Shown here piece by piece: positions 48,701 to 62,930 of a DNA stretch of 64,000 nucleotides. The DNA lies in NCBI RefSeq assembly GCF_030936135.1, contig NC_082613.1, positions 6,696,001 through 6,760,000 of the forward strand, written 5' to 3'. How positions within the stretch are numbered: the first letter of the stretch is position 1; each line of letters opens with the position of its first letter. The translations under genes and the position numbers were made by a program. The notes below the pieces were generated by a model. That model did not search any database. It was not told where the DNA came from and saw nothing but the letters and a program-made list of their open reading frames with translations. Source of the DNA: Gavia stellata. Lineage: Eukaryota; Chordata; Aves; Gaviiformes; Gaviidae.

Positions 48701-50880
48701 GGCTATCCTTTTTGTTGACAAGTGTTTGGCATAGAGAACCATCTCTTTGCCCTTTAATAACAGGCTTTAACACTGTAGGGTATTAGAAAAAGATTCTATA
48801 ACAGTTAAAAAATTTCCTTCGGGGAATACTTTATAAAGTGAGCACGGGCTGCAGGCATTTGCAGCTGTAACCTGGCTTGTGTTAAAATTTGGAAGGGGCT
48901 GCCTTGCATTCCAGCTCACTACAGGCCTTCATTGGTGTACAGCCAAAGGTTAATATAGATGTCACACAGTTTTTCTTTGGAGAGCCTCAGATATAAGAGT
49001 ATGCGTACAGCTGTGTTTTTAGTAACCCTTTCATAATCACTTCTTTTAAACCTCATTTTCCTGCTTATATAAATCAAAGATTTTCAAGGATATTTGACCT
49101 GGATTTGAACTTATTTGATCTTCACATATTTCCCACTTGAAACAAAGCAGATTAAATGTTAGCCCTGGATGCCTGGTCGTGATCACATGGCTTGTCCATA
49201 CATTAGGCCAAGCCCTTGGCTTTTTTTTTTCTCTCCTCCACCTAGCGCTGTTACAAGCTCTCAAGCCTGAACAGGTACATCCTGTAATTGTTTTGGACGG
49301 TATGGATATATGCAACGCTTGGTGGTATAAGATTAGCTAAGGTAGAAAGCTTGCAGCAAACTAAAGGTATGAAGTACACTGACCGTGCAGCGAGTAACCC
49401 GCAGGTATTCTTTGAACGTACAGACCTATTCTAGAGAGAAATTAATTAATTTTCTAATTTTCAGGTGCAAAATGGCAGGACAGAACAGGAACTATTTACC
49501 TCTGCCATATGGGTGCAGTGGTAGCAGAGAACGGAGCAGCCAAGGACAGATGTCCTCATGCAAGGAAAAAGGACATGGAAATTGTCCCCATCCGCTCGCA
49601 CGCTTCTGCAGCGGATTTATCCCAGAAGCAGGGTCTTTCCTCCGTTCCCACACAGGCTGTCCCGGGGAGGTGAAGCCCCCTCCGGGAACTGTAGTTTAAA
49701 AGCCAAAACACAACGGCTTGTAAAGTGCTTTGAAGGAGACAAGCCTTAATGGCCAGATCTTGCGATGCCTGTAACAGGAGTTGGGCACAAGTGAAGCGTA
49801 CGGGACTGCTCCCACCCGAGCTCTGCTTGCCGTCGGTTTCGCTTGTGTGCGTATCCCCTCGTTGCTCCTTTTGCGCAGGAGCTTTAATGGCCTCTGGCAG
49901 GCAGCATGAAACCAGGCGTTACGTTTTTGTCTGTAAATAAGCTTGAAACACATCTTCAGGTAGGGGGGGAGGGATGTGTGAGAGAAGGTTACACAAGTGG
50001 TTGGAAACAGTAATTAAAAAAAAGATTATAACTATTAAAGCCTAGTCAGAGCTGTTGACAGCCTCCTTTTAAATAGGACACTGCGACGTTTTAGTTTAAT
50101 ACATTCTGGCAGTGTCACCGGGGTTAAGGCTAATACTGGGATGTGTGGATCCTGTCATGTTATTGTCAGGAGGAATGCAGGGATTAGGTTTAAAAGTGGT
50201 GGTGGGTGAGCGGTGCAGCTGTGTACACTTATTATAAAAGATTTAAGTCCCACTGGTAAAATCAATATATTAAATTGCAAGAGGCTCTGTTTTTAATTAG
50301 TTTAAATCAAATATACTGTTAGTGCCATTATGGCTTCTATCCTTGAACCAAGTGAGGAAATGCTAATATTTATATGGGAACTGCTAATTTGTGGTTAAAA
50401 TGATAACACATTTAGTTTTATGCCTCTAAATTGTTCTAACTGGATGAATACCAGTGAGAAGTTGCAATGATGGATGAAGTCATCTAAGCAAGAACACAAA
50501 TAAGCAAATTTTGATAGCATGCCAGAAAAAGAGACTACCTGTTGATACAGAGCATTAAGAGGCCATGATATTTAAGCCCTTTCCAGTAGTACAGTCCTCC
50601 TCTCTGGGGCCTACATCAAAATACTCACGTGAATTAATGAGATACATATTTTTTTTTAATATGTATATATAAAAATAAAATATGCTATTATATGTATATA
50701 TTTCTTCTCTAAAGGGAAGGAACTTCTAAAGAAATGAGTGAGCTGTTTAAATTAGCTTCAGGATGAAGATTTTCATTCTACAACTGTTTGAAGTGAATGG
50801 GACTACTCACAAGGACTAATCACATGGATAAAGTTCTGCACACGCATATGTTTGGAAAATGGAAACCCAAGAGAAAATTC

Positions 50881-51025
50881 TTGGCTAGGTCTTCATTGGT
50901 GTAAATTGTCAAATTTCTACTGAAGCTGGCCCTGTGGTCTCATTTATACAACTGTACGTCCAAAGTAATTCCCATAAACTCCCTCTTGATTTACACTAGC
51001 ACAAATGAGAACAGAATTGGGCCAA
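50881..51025. repeat. Palindromic MITE-like element
   Basis: The left end TTGGCTAGGTCTTCATTGG with TGTAAA nearby is answered at the right end by TTTACACTAGC...ATTGGGCCAA in inverted orientation, giving imperfect terminal inverted repeats of 25-36 bp around ~145 bp. The wording resembles old palindromic repeats common in sauropsid genomes. Family name not assigned. Confidence 0.4.
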
Positions 51026-54000
51026 AGAAATGCCCCTGTGTTGAAATAATGAGCAGGCAGTAGTTTCTGCTAGAGCTTCAAACAGTTTTCTCTCCTAATC
51101 TCAAAATTGTTTTTGAGGGAGGCTTCCTTTGCTGCAAATAATCAAAACATGAACTAGCTCCTATTAGTCACTGCTTATCATTATTAGCCCAATCCATGTT
51201 GTTGAACTACAGTTGAATTCCCATCTTTGCAACAAACAGAATTTAACAAATAATGTTTGACAAAAATGTGAAACTGATATTTCTTAATACAAGACATATT
51301 TCATATGGAGAAACTTCAGTGATGAAAGATTCCTGGTATCAAAATATCTGAATCACAGTACAAATAAACAGTGTGTTGTAAAGACTGCGGGGCCAAATTC
51401 CGTGCTGGAGTAATTCCACTGAAGTCAGTGGAGTTGTGCCAGGAGATAAACTGCCATCTAGATTTTTTGGTGTATATGTGAAAACCAGAAGTGTTTAAGA
51501 TGTTGTCAGTAAACATCTTTGCTACGAAAAAGGCTGCAGGTAGCAAAGTTTGAACTAATTCTAATTCACGTATCTCTTTCGGAAATCCTTATTTTGTTGA
51601 TGAAAACTACAAAGTTTGCCAAGACCCCCTTTATTTGGGTATACGTTGTACAATTCCATTGTTTATACATAAATTTACCTGATTTTGCAGGTAACGTAAA
51701 AGCCACCTTGGGTGCAAGCTCATGTGTGCAAGCCCCACAATACCGTGCCTTGCACGTTCTTTTAAACATTTGTGTCGTCTGCATCGTGAAGTCAGTGAAA
51801 ATCCTTTAGTGATCCAGATTGAGTGGATTGAATTAATGGCAACTTTGAGACTACAAGTTTTAGTGTAATTGCTTTATTGTTTTGGAACCAAGATGCTTAC
51901 AATCCAGTTCCTGTACAAACATGTTTAACGTGTGTTAATGTGTTTCAAAACCAGACCCTCTCCGCAAAATTCTGCTTTTCATTAATTGACATCAGTAGCA
52001 TGGTACAGTATTTCAAAGCACTGGCCAAATATAAACTGTGTTTCTAATTTCCTTACTTTCCTGTGTTTGGAATGCCAATGTTAATTTGTTCCCATGGAAG
52101 AGTGAGAGCTGCCAACCACAGTTTTATATAAATGACTTTACAGTGCAGGGCTGCCAACATTAAATGATACTTAGGAATTTTCATGACATTTTGTATTTAA
52201 TGCTTGTGTGCGTATGTGTGAGAGAAATAGAGGGAGATATATGGGACGCTGAACAGCACAACCACTGATGATCAAGGCAAATGCTTGAAGAAATTTATCC
52301 TTTGAGTAGCTGTTACTTAATGTTTCTTCTCATTTAAGATTTTTTAATAACCTATCGGGCGTTACATAGCATATTCCTTCTGCCTAGAAAAACCTATTTT
52401 GCAGCAAGTTTTGTTGCTAACTATCCAAGCAGTTCTATGGTTCCCCCCACCTCCCACAATTTTAGTTATTTATTAATAGATGAGCAGAAGGACTTTTGTT
52501 TATGTTGCTATTCTGATCCTTATGGAATAGATTGTAAGAATGTGATATTACTCAGCATGAGAAAATGTAAAAGTCAAAAAAGCTGCCACAACTAAAGAAT
52601 AGGGTGATTAACTGATTTCGATTAAAACTGCCAACAGATAATTTTTCCTTAAAAGAACAGGAGTAGCTAGATAAAATCATTGGCTTTCTTAAAGACAGTC
52701 AAGCATAATCATAGTTTCTTTAGTGGTATGTACCGTCTTTGTACATGAAACAAATGTCAAGTTCCCTTTAAACAAATTTATTTTAAACTCATGATGGTGA
52801 AAACAAGGTCTGGTTATGTATTGCTTCTTTTATTCCTGGAGGATATTCAAAATACAAATTGTTCATGTTTCGGTAGATTCCTCTTAATGACTGCTATGGT
52901 TTCTCTCCCGGTTTTCCCGTTTTATTGGAACAGGTGCAGTGCCTGCCATCTGTGCCAGCCCCGCGCTACACCAACAAACAAAGTGTTGTTTTGGTTCGCT
53001 GGATTTAAAAGTCTCCTGAGAGTAAAGAAATGAAAGAGAAAGAATTTAGAAAGTGCCTAGTGAAGGAAAGGCACTTCAAGTAATGTGCTTTGTCACTCAA
53101 GTCTTCCCGTAAATTACCTTAAACTATTTCTAAACTGTTTGAAAAATTTTATCCGTAGAGTATTAAGTTTCTGTTGCATGTTGGAGGTCCCACGCTATTC
53201 TTCTTCACCTTTACCTTACTGCAGTAGCTTCCGAGTTAGACTCTTTTGTTGTCAGGTTGAATTAAATTGTACAGGAGTAAAAATTCTTTTTTCCTTGCCT
53301 TAAAGTAGAAGAATTGTAAATTTTCAGTTTTTCACTCTTTCTGATTCCGCCTCATTTAAAAGATACTGCAAATAGCCATCCAAGTTTAAACAAGATTATG
53401 TTGTAATTAGACAGACAAACTCATAATTATTTAAGGGCTAAACCACCAACAACAACTCTTTCAGGTTCATTTTGACAGTGTTTATCCAGTGTATCTGGAA
53501 AGGCTTACAATTAAAGTGCCTGAAGGGTGGGGATGAGATTTTTCAGCATGCAGTCAGTGCTATCGGGTCCACCTGGCCTGGGAAACTATGCAGGCTTTGT
53601 AGTCGAGAAAATCCTTTAACTTAGATCTTCATGGCAAGCTCTTAAAAGCTACCTTCCTTTAAAAAAAAAAAAAGGGAGGGGGAGAGGGAGGGCACCGCTT
53701 CCCTCCAAATAATAATTAAAATGAGCAAGTGCCTTCTTGGGCTCTTTATGACGAGAGAACACTATCGCCCTGATCAGGCAGATAATCTCACAGCGCATCA
53801 GTTTTTAAAGTTTTGTCTGTTGTGCTCAACTGCCTTTCAAATGAGCAAAAAGTTTCCTCTCGTTAGGCTGCAACCTCCCAATGCGCGATGCTGGTCTGAA
53901 TTACACCTCCATGCAAACCCACTGATGTCACCAGGCAATATCCTCAGCTGGAGCAGCCTGGCACAAGGCCACCCCAGCAGTGAAGTCACCACAATTGACA

Positions 54001-57000
54001 CCATCTGAGGAGCTGGCACAGTGTCTGTACCAAGTTTTTGGGGGCTGTAAATCAGGTCGAGCTTGGACTCGGTTACTAGAGCCACTGGGCCAAATCCTGC
54101 CTTCAGCCACCTCGTTTCGTTGGCACTGGTGGGGCTGATTTTACCAATTGTTCTTCCCACAGCACAGTGGCAGTAAAACATTTTAAAAGAGACCAGAAGA
54201 ACCCTGGGAGAACTACTAAAAAATGCTCATAAAATAATACAGCGTCAGCAGTTAGGAGTTATAATTCTGATGGAGAGACAAGTTTCTTACTGAGTAAGGA
54301 TTAGGAACAGGGCTGGCAGTATTTCACTCCTTGTGTACCTGAAACGCCCATTGACTTTAATGAGTCCTTCAGCACCCCGAGGGAAAGCAAGTTCAGGTTT
54401 ATCATTTAAATGGAAGATTAAAAATTACGTAATTTAGAAATTCTGAATTCTGGTGCTTACAATTTAGTAGTGTTCAAATACTTTTCTATCAGTATTTTAA
54501 CAACAATTTCTTTACATCAGCCAAGTATCTATAATGCCACGAAGGATAATCATTCACCACTAACAGGAATCAATTCCTGACCGTATCTGTTCTACCCCTG
54601 TGCTCAATGCTAGCAAGCTGCTCCTCCCCTGGTTCTCAAGGTTAAAACTTACTGCTTCTATCACTCAAAATATTCTGAACATTTTAATCTTGCTGCTTTT
54701 ATTTGTTTATTACTGTGCAGTAATTACAATCCCACAGGGACTTTTTAGATGTTAATAAAGAGTACTGCACATCACTTTTCCTGAAGCTTGTGTGGCACTA
54801 TAAACATCATGCTGAGTTTAAGTTCCCCTTTCTGACCATATCCTTAAAAAATCCAGCATTTGTTAAGAGAAAGGAGGGGATTTTTTTTTTCTCTTTAACA
54901 AAAAGAAATAGAAAGAAAAAAAAAGAAGTAACTTTAGCCTCACAATCTGCTAGCTACATAAAGCAGTAAATGGTCAGTTGAGACAGGGAAAAACCAGAAC
55001 TGCTGGAGATTGGTTGTTTCCTTTTGGAGGAAACAATAAATGTGCCCACTTGTATTTTAACAACATTAGTACTGGGCCCCCTAATTACACAAATATACTT
55101 GTAATAAACTGCAGAAGAGAAGAGCTGAACAAGAATCATTCAGCGCAGATCTTTCTCTTCGACTCAAAAAGAAGCTTTTCAGTAACCACTCTTGAATCTC
55201 GGCCGAAATCAGAAGATGAAGATATTTCAGCACTATGTGATGAATCACTTGTCTCCCGAGACAGGTGAAAAGGAGCAGCTAATAGCACATGTGGTGTAAA
55301 ACTTCTCTCATTGGTGTGAACACGACTTCGACCTCCGAATACAACAGTTCCTGCAGCTTTGTGGCATGCATTATAATCACGTTACAGGAATATTAGACTC
55401 CATATCCACAAACATCTCTGACCGTTATGCTACGTTAAAACCTGACACAGGGAATACAGAAATACATGAAAGAATCCAGAATGATACAGGAACATGTTCA
55501 AGTAAACGCAGAATATTTTCTTAGAAAACAGTAACTGTCATTTTCCTCATTAGTTCACAACTGTGAGATGAGAGCTCTTTCACTGAAAATATTACAGAGT
55601 AGGGGAAAAATCTAAGTCAGTGTGCCTAAGACTCTGAAAGTCTTTCCTCCCCATATTGGCAGTTCTAGCCCAGCAACTGAGAGCAGCGACTGGTAGGCAA
55701 GAGACCAAGCTGGAGAAGAATGATCCGTGTCGCTGCTCCTTGAGAGACACTTTCATAAATGCCATACTCTCATTTCTGTGCTATTTTTAACAGTTGCACG
55801 CAACAGGACGTGAACTGCGTTCCCTTCATTCATACCAAACTGATGTGAGGACACGAGGGTGTGTTACAACAGCTGATCTTTTACCCCAGAACTGCAATTG
55901 CAAAATTGTGTTTGAAGACACAAAAAACCCCAAAACAAAACAGAAAATGCTGTTGTTAGGGGCTTACTCAGGAGGCCTGCATGGCCCAACCCTAGTGAGA
56001 CTCAGGCTCAGTGTCAGGAATCCAGCCTGGCGATCCGCAGCGTGGTATGCGGGGCTAGGTGCTGCTGATGTCACTGATGGGCTTATCTTGTACCAAAAAA
56101 AAAATTCCTCTGTATAATAGGGATCGTGGGTGGGAATTAAACTGAAAATAAATCTTCTCCTAACCTTCAGATGCTGTTATGCCTGGGGCATGGGCCACCA
56201 ACGTTTAAAGTGTGAAGGGGACACATGCACACACTCTATACATGCATATATATATGAGGACATTTCTGAAATAATCGTTTAAACTTGACATCACTCTAAG
56301 ACACTAGCATTTTACATCTACCAACAGAAATATATGTGGGTGTTGTCAACTTAGAGATCTTTAATATTTGTAGTTCTCAGGCCCATATACCAAATTTTAA
56401 AAAGAATAAACAGCCCCCTGCCTGTTTCTCCATCAAAATAGATGTGTTGCACAGCAAACATTCCTAGAAAGCAAAAAGATCGTATGCATAAGCTACGAGG
56501 CAAAAAGACAGCAAGGGGATGTGCGGCGGTTGGCAGCGAGGGTCACCGCTGGGCAATGACCTCCTCTCCCGTTCCCACGCCTGGAGCCCAGGAGGCTGTG
56601 CTCAGTGCCCCACCTGATCTCGGCTGTCTTGGCAGCACAGAGGAAACATGATGATCTTGAAGAAAAAATGTGAAATAGGTCACAAAGTCCCACTTTCGTG
56701 AGAAAGGGCACTCTGAAGTATCTTTTTAAGCAGTAATTGAGCTCTCTCATCATTATTTTCCAGAATGGTTCCTCCCATCCCTCCAAACACTGTATTTCTG
56801 TCTAATAATCCAGGTTTATAAACTGTGTTAATATCACTGGACCTCCCACATACAGAACACCTGAAAAACATGCAATAGATGTAACAGTAAGGATGCAAGA
56901 CGAGCTCTGCTCTTGCAGGGATTTCCCCTCCAGGGCAGATGGACCTTTCCCCTGAATAGTTTGTTGCCCCCTAATCTCCCAGCGCTTGCCTGACCGAGAA

Positions 57001-57454
57001 AGGCACAGATGTTTGTTATTGCATAGACAAGCTCAAAAGGTCCAGCCGATTGCGGTCTTATGGCACAGCTCGGAGTGTATACATTCCAAGTTGAAATTTT
57101 GCTGATTACAATCAAAGGCTGAGATTGTTATCTGATGGCCGCGTGTCTGATAGCGACTGGTTATTTTGTAATATCCCACAAACTACTTTCTCAACAAAAC
57201 CAGAATGTGGGATTTCAGCTAAGAAATCCAGCAAGTCATACGGTTTCAAACCTGGAAGACTGGTTCTTGAATTATTTCCTTTTATCACAGTAAACCACAA
57301 AAAAGGCTCTATTCCCTGCGCCTGTGACTCCCGCCGTGTTCCTCTCAGAGACCCTGTGCAGGTGTAGACCCAAACTCTGGAATATTTGGGGGGGATGCTG
57401 GTATTGTTGTGGCAATACAATATTAAAGGAGGATTAATTAGATTTATATTATTT

Positions 57455-57660
57455 ATTTGTGCAGCTGTTCAGTGGATGAAAGGAAGTCTAATGCAAATGA
57501 AATGAATAAGCCTTAAGAGGCCAATGTGCAGTCACTTCTCCGCTCATGTCCCTTAGCACGGCCGATGCAGAAACGGGCACATTCCTTTGACAAAAATGAG
57601 GCATTTGAAGATTCCATCAGCTGAGCTTTCTCTTTCAAGTGTTGCCAGTAGATGCACAAT
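57455..57660. promoter_or_regulatory. Candidate enhancer-like stretch, second octamer motif
   Basis: Non-repetitive block in BMP7 intron 1 with ATGCAAAT at 57491-57498, TCF/LEF-like CCTTTGA and several TAAT/AAATGA cores. Called from motif grouping only. Confidence 0.25.
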
Positions 57661-60600
57661 ATATACATGTGCTTTTAAAAGACTTTTATTTTGAACTCAA
57701 GATGTGAATCTATGGTATTAAGGAAAGCAGAACAATCCTTTATTTAGCTGCACCTGCACCTTAATGCCTAATGAGTTTAGTCTGATGGAATCCAGACCTC
57801 AGGAAGGATTATAAATTCTCATTTGATTTCATTTACTTCTAAAATACCTTAAACCAGCTGTACCAGTCTAGAATCCAGTCCTTCTTTCTGTATCAGTTTC
57901 ACAAATGTTGTTGAATCTTTTGCTGTATTAAGTAACTTTATGCTATATAATAATACACCAATAGTAATAAGGAACAGAAGGCAACTTGAAAAAATCATGT
58001 AGTGGAAGATAATTAGCAGCATATAAGCTTGAAAAGCATCAGTTTACGAGCACAACTTTCATAAAGTTCTTCATGCTCTGGAAGCAAGATTTGGGAAAAA
58101 TTGAAACTAAGTTGGTAGGCAATATCCTCTCTCACTGGCCTAGTGTAAGGCAGAGGAGTCTGGCCTCGTGAACGGTGGATGAACGTGCTCTCCAGGGCAT
58201 TAGTGGTACGTTTAGCCATTTCTGTCTGTTTTGTATAAACACATCAGAGACGCTTGGGCAGTGACCTTCCCAAGATTACTGACTCAGGCTGTTTATTATG
58301 AACAGTATCTAATTTATCAAATACATTTGAAGCCTTCTTAGTTTGCCCCAGTGTAGGTACTGGAATGCAAGAGCATAATTTGATGCTGTCGCATCTCTGC
58401 ATGATCAAGTCATTGCATTGAAGAGTTACTATATCACGATTTGTTTTTGCTTTGCATGTCTTCTGCACGTGCTTTCTTGCAGCTTAAGGTGCCTGTGCTG
58501 CAGGCTCCCAGCTTCCTTCCCTTCTACAGGTAGTGGGGTATGAGCAGACACCCTCAGAAGAGCAGAGAAGCTTGCAGTGCTGCTGCCCTCACCCTCCGAG
58601 GATGAGCACCCTTCCAGAGTACCAGTCACTAGTGGGCTGTCTTCCTTGACCTGGGGTTAGGTTAGAGCTGGCTAAAAACATTTCAGGGAAACTTTCTTGC
58701 CTTCCCCCTGATCTGAAATTTGGTCCAAGCTGAAGAAGAACTGTTTCACACTTGGAAGTTTTCAAGAATGACCTGGATCTTTTTATTCCAAAATTTGCAT
58801 TTCATCCCAAAGAGCCCACTTTAGGTTTCCCTGTAGGAGTCTCTCACGCTGCTTCTTATCTTCCCTAGCTGAATACGTATTATTTCTGACCAGATCTGTT
58901 CAGTCACTTGTCTCTCCTTCCTTGGGCCTGGGGACGTGTTTCCATTTGCTCAACGCTGTGTGTACAAGCAGACAGGGCAGACTGCTGGTTTTTGCATCAG
59001 TGATTTTTTGAGAGGCCTCTAGCCTCAGAACAGGTCGCAGGAAGCACCTTGGGCCCCATTTGTCTGCTGTTTGGACTGGGGGATAATTTTTCTCAATGAA
59101 CCATATTGTCACTAACTTTTCTCCCTCTTTGTGCTCTGCAGCCTCCTCCCCCTTGAGACACCCATCACCCTGTTTTCTCCTCTAGACCAATACTACCCTT
59201 TTCTGTGCTGTGGCTGCCACCTTGGTCTCCACCATCCTGACCCTCATCCCTGATTCCTCCCCCTCCCCAGGCTGCCACTGTCTCCTTGACCCTTCATCCA
59301 AGGGATGCACTGGCAAAATGTGTGACTTGGAGTTCACACCAAACACTGGCACAGCTTCCCCGTGAAGTTAACCTCACCAGATACAACTTACTGATCTCAT
59401 AGCACCAGGAAAGCAGCCTTGCTGTCCCCCGAATTACAGAAAGAGAGAGAGAGAGCAGTGTAATGTAGCAGTCATGTCTGTTCAAAGGGGGAAAAGAAAA
59501 ATGTATTCCTGCATCTTCACGAACCTCCCACAGCTGCATCCAAAGGATTTAGGGTTTAGGGGATGTATTGGGCAGCAGTGCGCCTCTGCTCTCGGGCTGC
59601 ATTATTCCATGCTATGCATTACGGTGCAGAGAAAGAGAAGAAAGCAGCAGTAATGATGAGCTTCTGCCTGTCATTTTGCTCACTGCTCAGTTTGACTACA
59701 GGGACGTTTCTGGAGCAGGGTGTAGAGAAGAGCTAAGATTGCCTTTGGTGGGCAGGAAGCTTTGCAGCTGCCTTTGCCCGCCCTGTGCAGCCCACAGTCC
59801 CTGCAGGGAGCTGCAGGAGTCCCCGGCTCTGAGCTGCTGTCCAGGTGCAGATACACAGGGAGAAGCAACAGCCCCAACCTGTTGGTGTTGCAGTCTGTGG
59901 AGGGTAAATACCCTGGTAGATACCAGCCTCAGTTAACCCCGCTCCCAGTGACCACACAAGAGCTTGAGACGTTTTGTGATGGCCACAACTCTGGGCAGTT
60001 GGGAGGACGTAGGAGGAGCCACCGTCCCCAGTTTGCCTCTCTGTCTCTTTGGAAAAATGCCACCCCCAAGGTGCTGGGAAAGGGAGAGCTGCTGGGGGCA
60101 GGTCCCCAGGTCAGCACTCTTCTGGGTTCCCCCTTCCCAGTGGAGGGGCGAAGAGAAACAAGATTTAGGAGGCTGAGGAGGGCAGGCCCTGCAGGAGATT
60201 TCCTTATATTGGATTCCTGGAAGATGAAGGTAGAAATAGAGGGAGTCTGTCTAAAGGAACAACTTAATAAACTCCCATTTATTTCTTTCCCCTGTCACCC
60301 CCCCATTTCTCCATTCCCTCACACACCCCAAATCCCGCAGCAATCCTAAGTGCGTTACAGCAGCTGCAGATGGATTGCAGCGCTATGTGCTGCTGTGTTT
60401 CACATGCTAAGGCTGTGAATAAGGTATTCTGAAGAAACACAACTCTTCCCTGCTTATTTAACTTTGCTTTCCCCAGATACACATACAGACACTGCAAACT
60501 CAGCATCAGGATTCGCACCACGGTCAGTCTGTTTACTATTAGGAGGGTTTCGTGTTCACAGAGCGGTCCCACGTGTAAATTTTTCACGATACCTTTCATC

Positions 60601-62349
60601 TAGTCTGGCTCTGATTTCAGCAGAGAAACCACAGCGTAAGCAGGTACCGATCAGGGCACACTCGGAAAACAAAATGGATTACCTGTGCATAACCTGCCCA
60701 GATATTTCATGGATGGTCTTTAAGGAGAAATAGTTTTACCATCCGGCATTGCCTTAAAGTGCCTGCAAAGAAATCCCGGCAGGGGAATGCCTCTAAATGC
60801 AGAAGGCAGCACGCACACTTCTTTCTGTCCTTTCCCTCCCAATTATTATGTTTCCCCTTTGCCATCTACCATCCGAAGGAATTTTAACTTAAAAGTCTGC
60901 CGGGTGACACATGGGGCGAGAGGATGTGGTGGCTCGCAGCATCCTCTCACCCCCCGCCGTGTTCCCGGCAGCACGGCTCCCAGGGAAGCAGGTGGCTCCG
61001 CATCGCGCGCTGAAGCCCTGCCTGAAGCGGGTACGATACTAACCCTAACCCTGGAATAACATCAGAAAGAGCCCAGGCATTTTGTTAGAGAAATACCAAT
61101 TTCTGCCCTGAGCAGTCCTTGCTAGCTGAAGTTCAATTTAGTCAGGAAGAACTTGCTGCTGCTTTGGAGATAATTAAACCCATCTTCCCTCAACCCGCTG
61201 TTTGTACACGCACAATGATACCATTGTTCAGTCATGCAACACATATGCTGACATTAAAGTGTTTAATCTTGTAGTACAGTATTCCATTATTTTTTGGACA
61301 TCTGTACATGATAGAAAGGGTACGTATTAAGGGATTTGTTGACAAAGAAATGGCTAATGCTGATACATGTGTGGACTGAAAGGATCTTTCCAAGTTGTGT
61401 TCAGCAGTAGGGAGAGTGCTCCTTCCCAGGCCCGAAGCCTGGCACAGATGTGATATGCACTGTTGCTATTACCACTTTTCAATTTATAACAAGGAGTCAG
61501 TGTTTAGAAGAATTTTGGAAGCTCCCTGCTGGGTTTGTGGCTAGGTGGTCTTGCTGGCAACACCACCTTCATGCTGAAAGCTGAAAAAATGAAGTGATGG
61601 CTAAAGGAAGAATATTAACTCCAGAGGGCTTTTTTTTTTTTTTTTTCTTTCTCCCCTTTCGAAGCAAAAACGCTTACCCCAGATTGCTTTGCAGAGTGAG
61701 CACTAAAGAATTTCGAACCCCCCTGTTTCTAACCTCTGGGGTTGGGGATCAGGATTTATGGAGCCTGGTTTTCATGTCATTTGAAATTAATGCATTAATT
61801 CTGCTTTCCACCCGTGGATGGGGCAGGACTTTGCCCTGCCACACACTGATTTTACCACGCAAGAAATAGTTTATCACCTTCACCTCCCTTTAGCCAGCTG
61901 TAAAATGGGTACATGAGCACGGAGTGTCTGGGTGCAGGTTCCCGTCTGCTGAGCACTGCCTTGGCTCAGAGCAGCCCCTTCTGCAAAGGGCAGACGGGGA
62001 CGAGATCATTAGGACAGAGCTTTGGCAGATGAGCCCAGACCCCCCCCCGAATGCCTGGGGGTCTTGGGCCTGTGGCTGAAGGACAGACTGTGTTTTTAGA
62101 AGTGGCAGGATGGCAGCCGTCCCTGGTGATGGGATGCATTAATGAGTTATAGAAAAACCACAGACTGTTTTCGTAGTAAGCGTACCTCGGAGACCAAAAT
62201 CAAGGGTGCATTTGTTTTTCCTTAAGTTTCTCCAAAAACCTGCAGAAGCTTTTAGAAGAGTTGGAGAGCTGCAGCTATCCAATGTAAAAAAGCCCTCCAA
62301 ATGCTGTTTTTATCACTCTTAAAAAAAAAAAAAATCCCATCACACAACC

Positions 62350-62930
62350 CAGGACATTAGCTCTACTCCATTTATAGGATTCCCAATTTATATTCTTTGA
62401 CTATTTGTTCAAATATTTCTTTAACTGCTGCTTTAGCTGCCGAACGCCAGCATGTACATCTTGTAGCTGAGAGGATGAAGCAAATGAAAACCAATCACAG
62501 AACTTCGCATTCCCAAATTCTTGCCATTATAAATTTACTGCCACTGCCCCTGTAACTCTTGCTGTCAAGCACAATGAGGAGGGAAACATGTGCCTTAGCA
62601 GACTGTGGCCTGGCATGACATTATTGCAATCTTTATTGTACTCCCGCTTTTCCTCAGAAAAATATAAGGACTGACCTTGCACTTCTTGCTCAATCGGGAA
62701 TCCTGCTGAGCCCAGTAGGCTCTTTCAGCTGCGGAGACCGCTGGATCCTTCCCCTAATTGGTTTCCTCCTTTTTGAACCTCACTAACATAAGGAGAAAAG
62801 GGCTATATTTCATAAGTGACATGGTTTTATCCACCAATTTAGAGACAAAGAAGTGCAATTTATAGAGGGAACATTTAATGCCTGTTAATTAGAATCCCAT
62901 CAAGAGGTCTCAGATTTGGCATCCTGAAAA
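62350..62930. promoter_or_regulatory. Candidate conserved non-coding block in BMP7 intron 1
   Basis: About 580 bp with balanced composition, no repeat signature and no coding potential. It holds CCAATCA, TTATTGCAATC (C/EBP-like half sites), CTAATTGG and TTAATTAG homeodomain-like cores. Regulatory role is inferred from texture and position. Confidence 0.25.

Noticed and set aside
61038-61053. CTAACCCTAACCC, telomere-like
   Set aside because: Only about two units; too short to mean an interstitial telomere tract.
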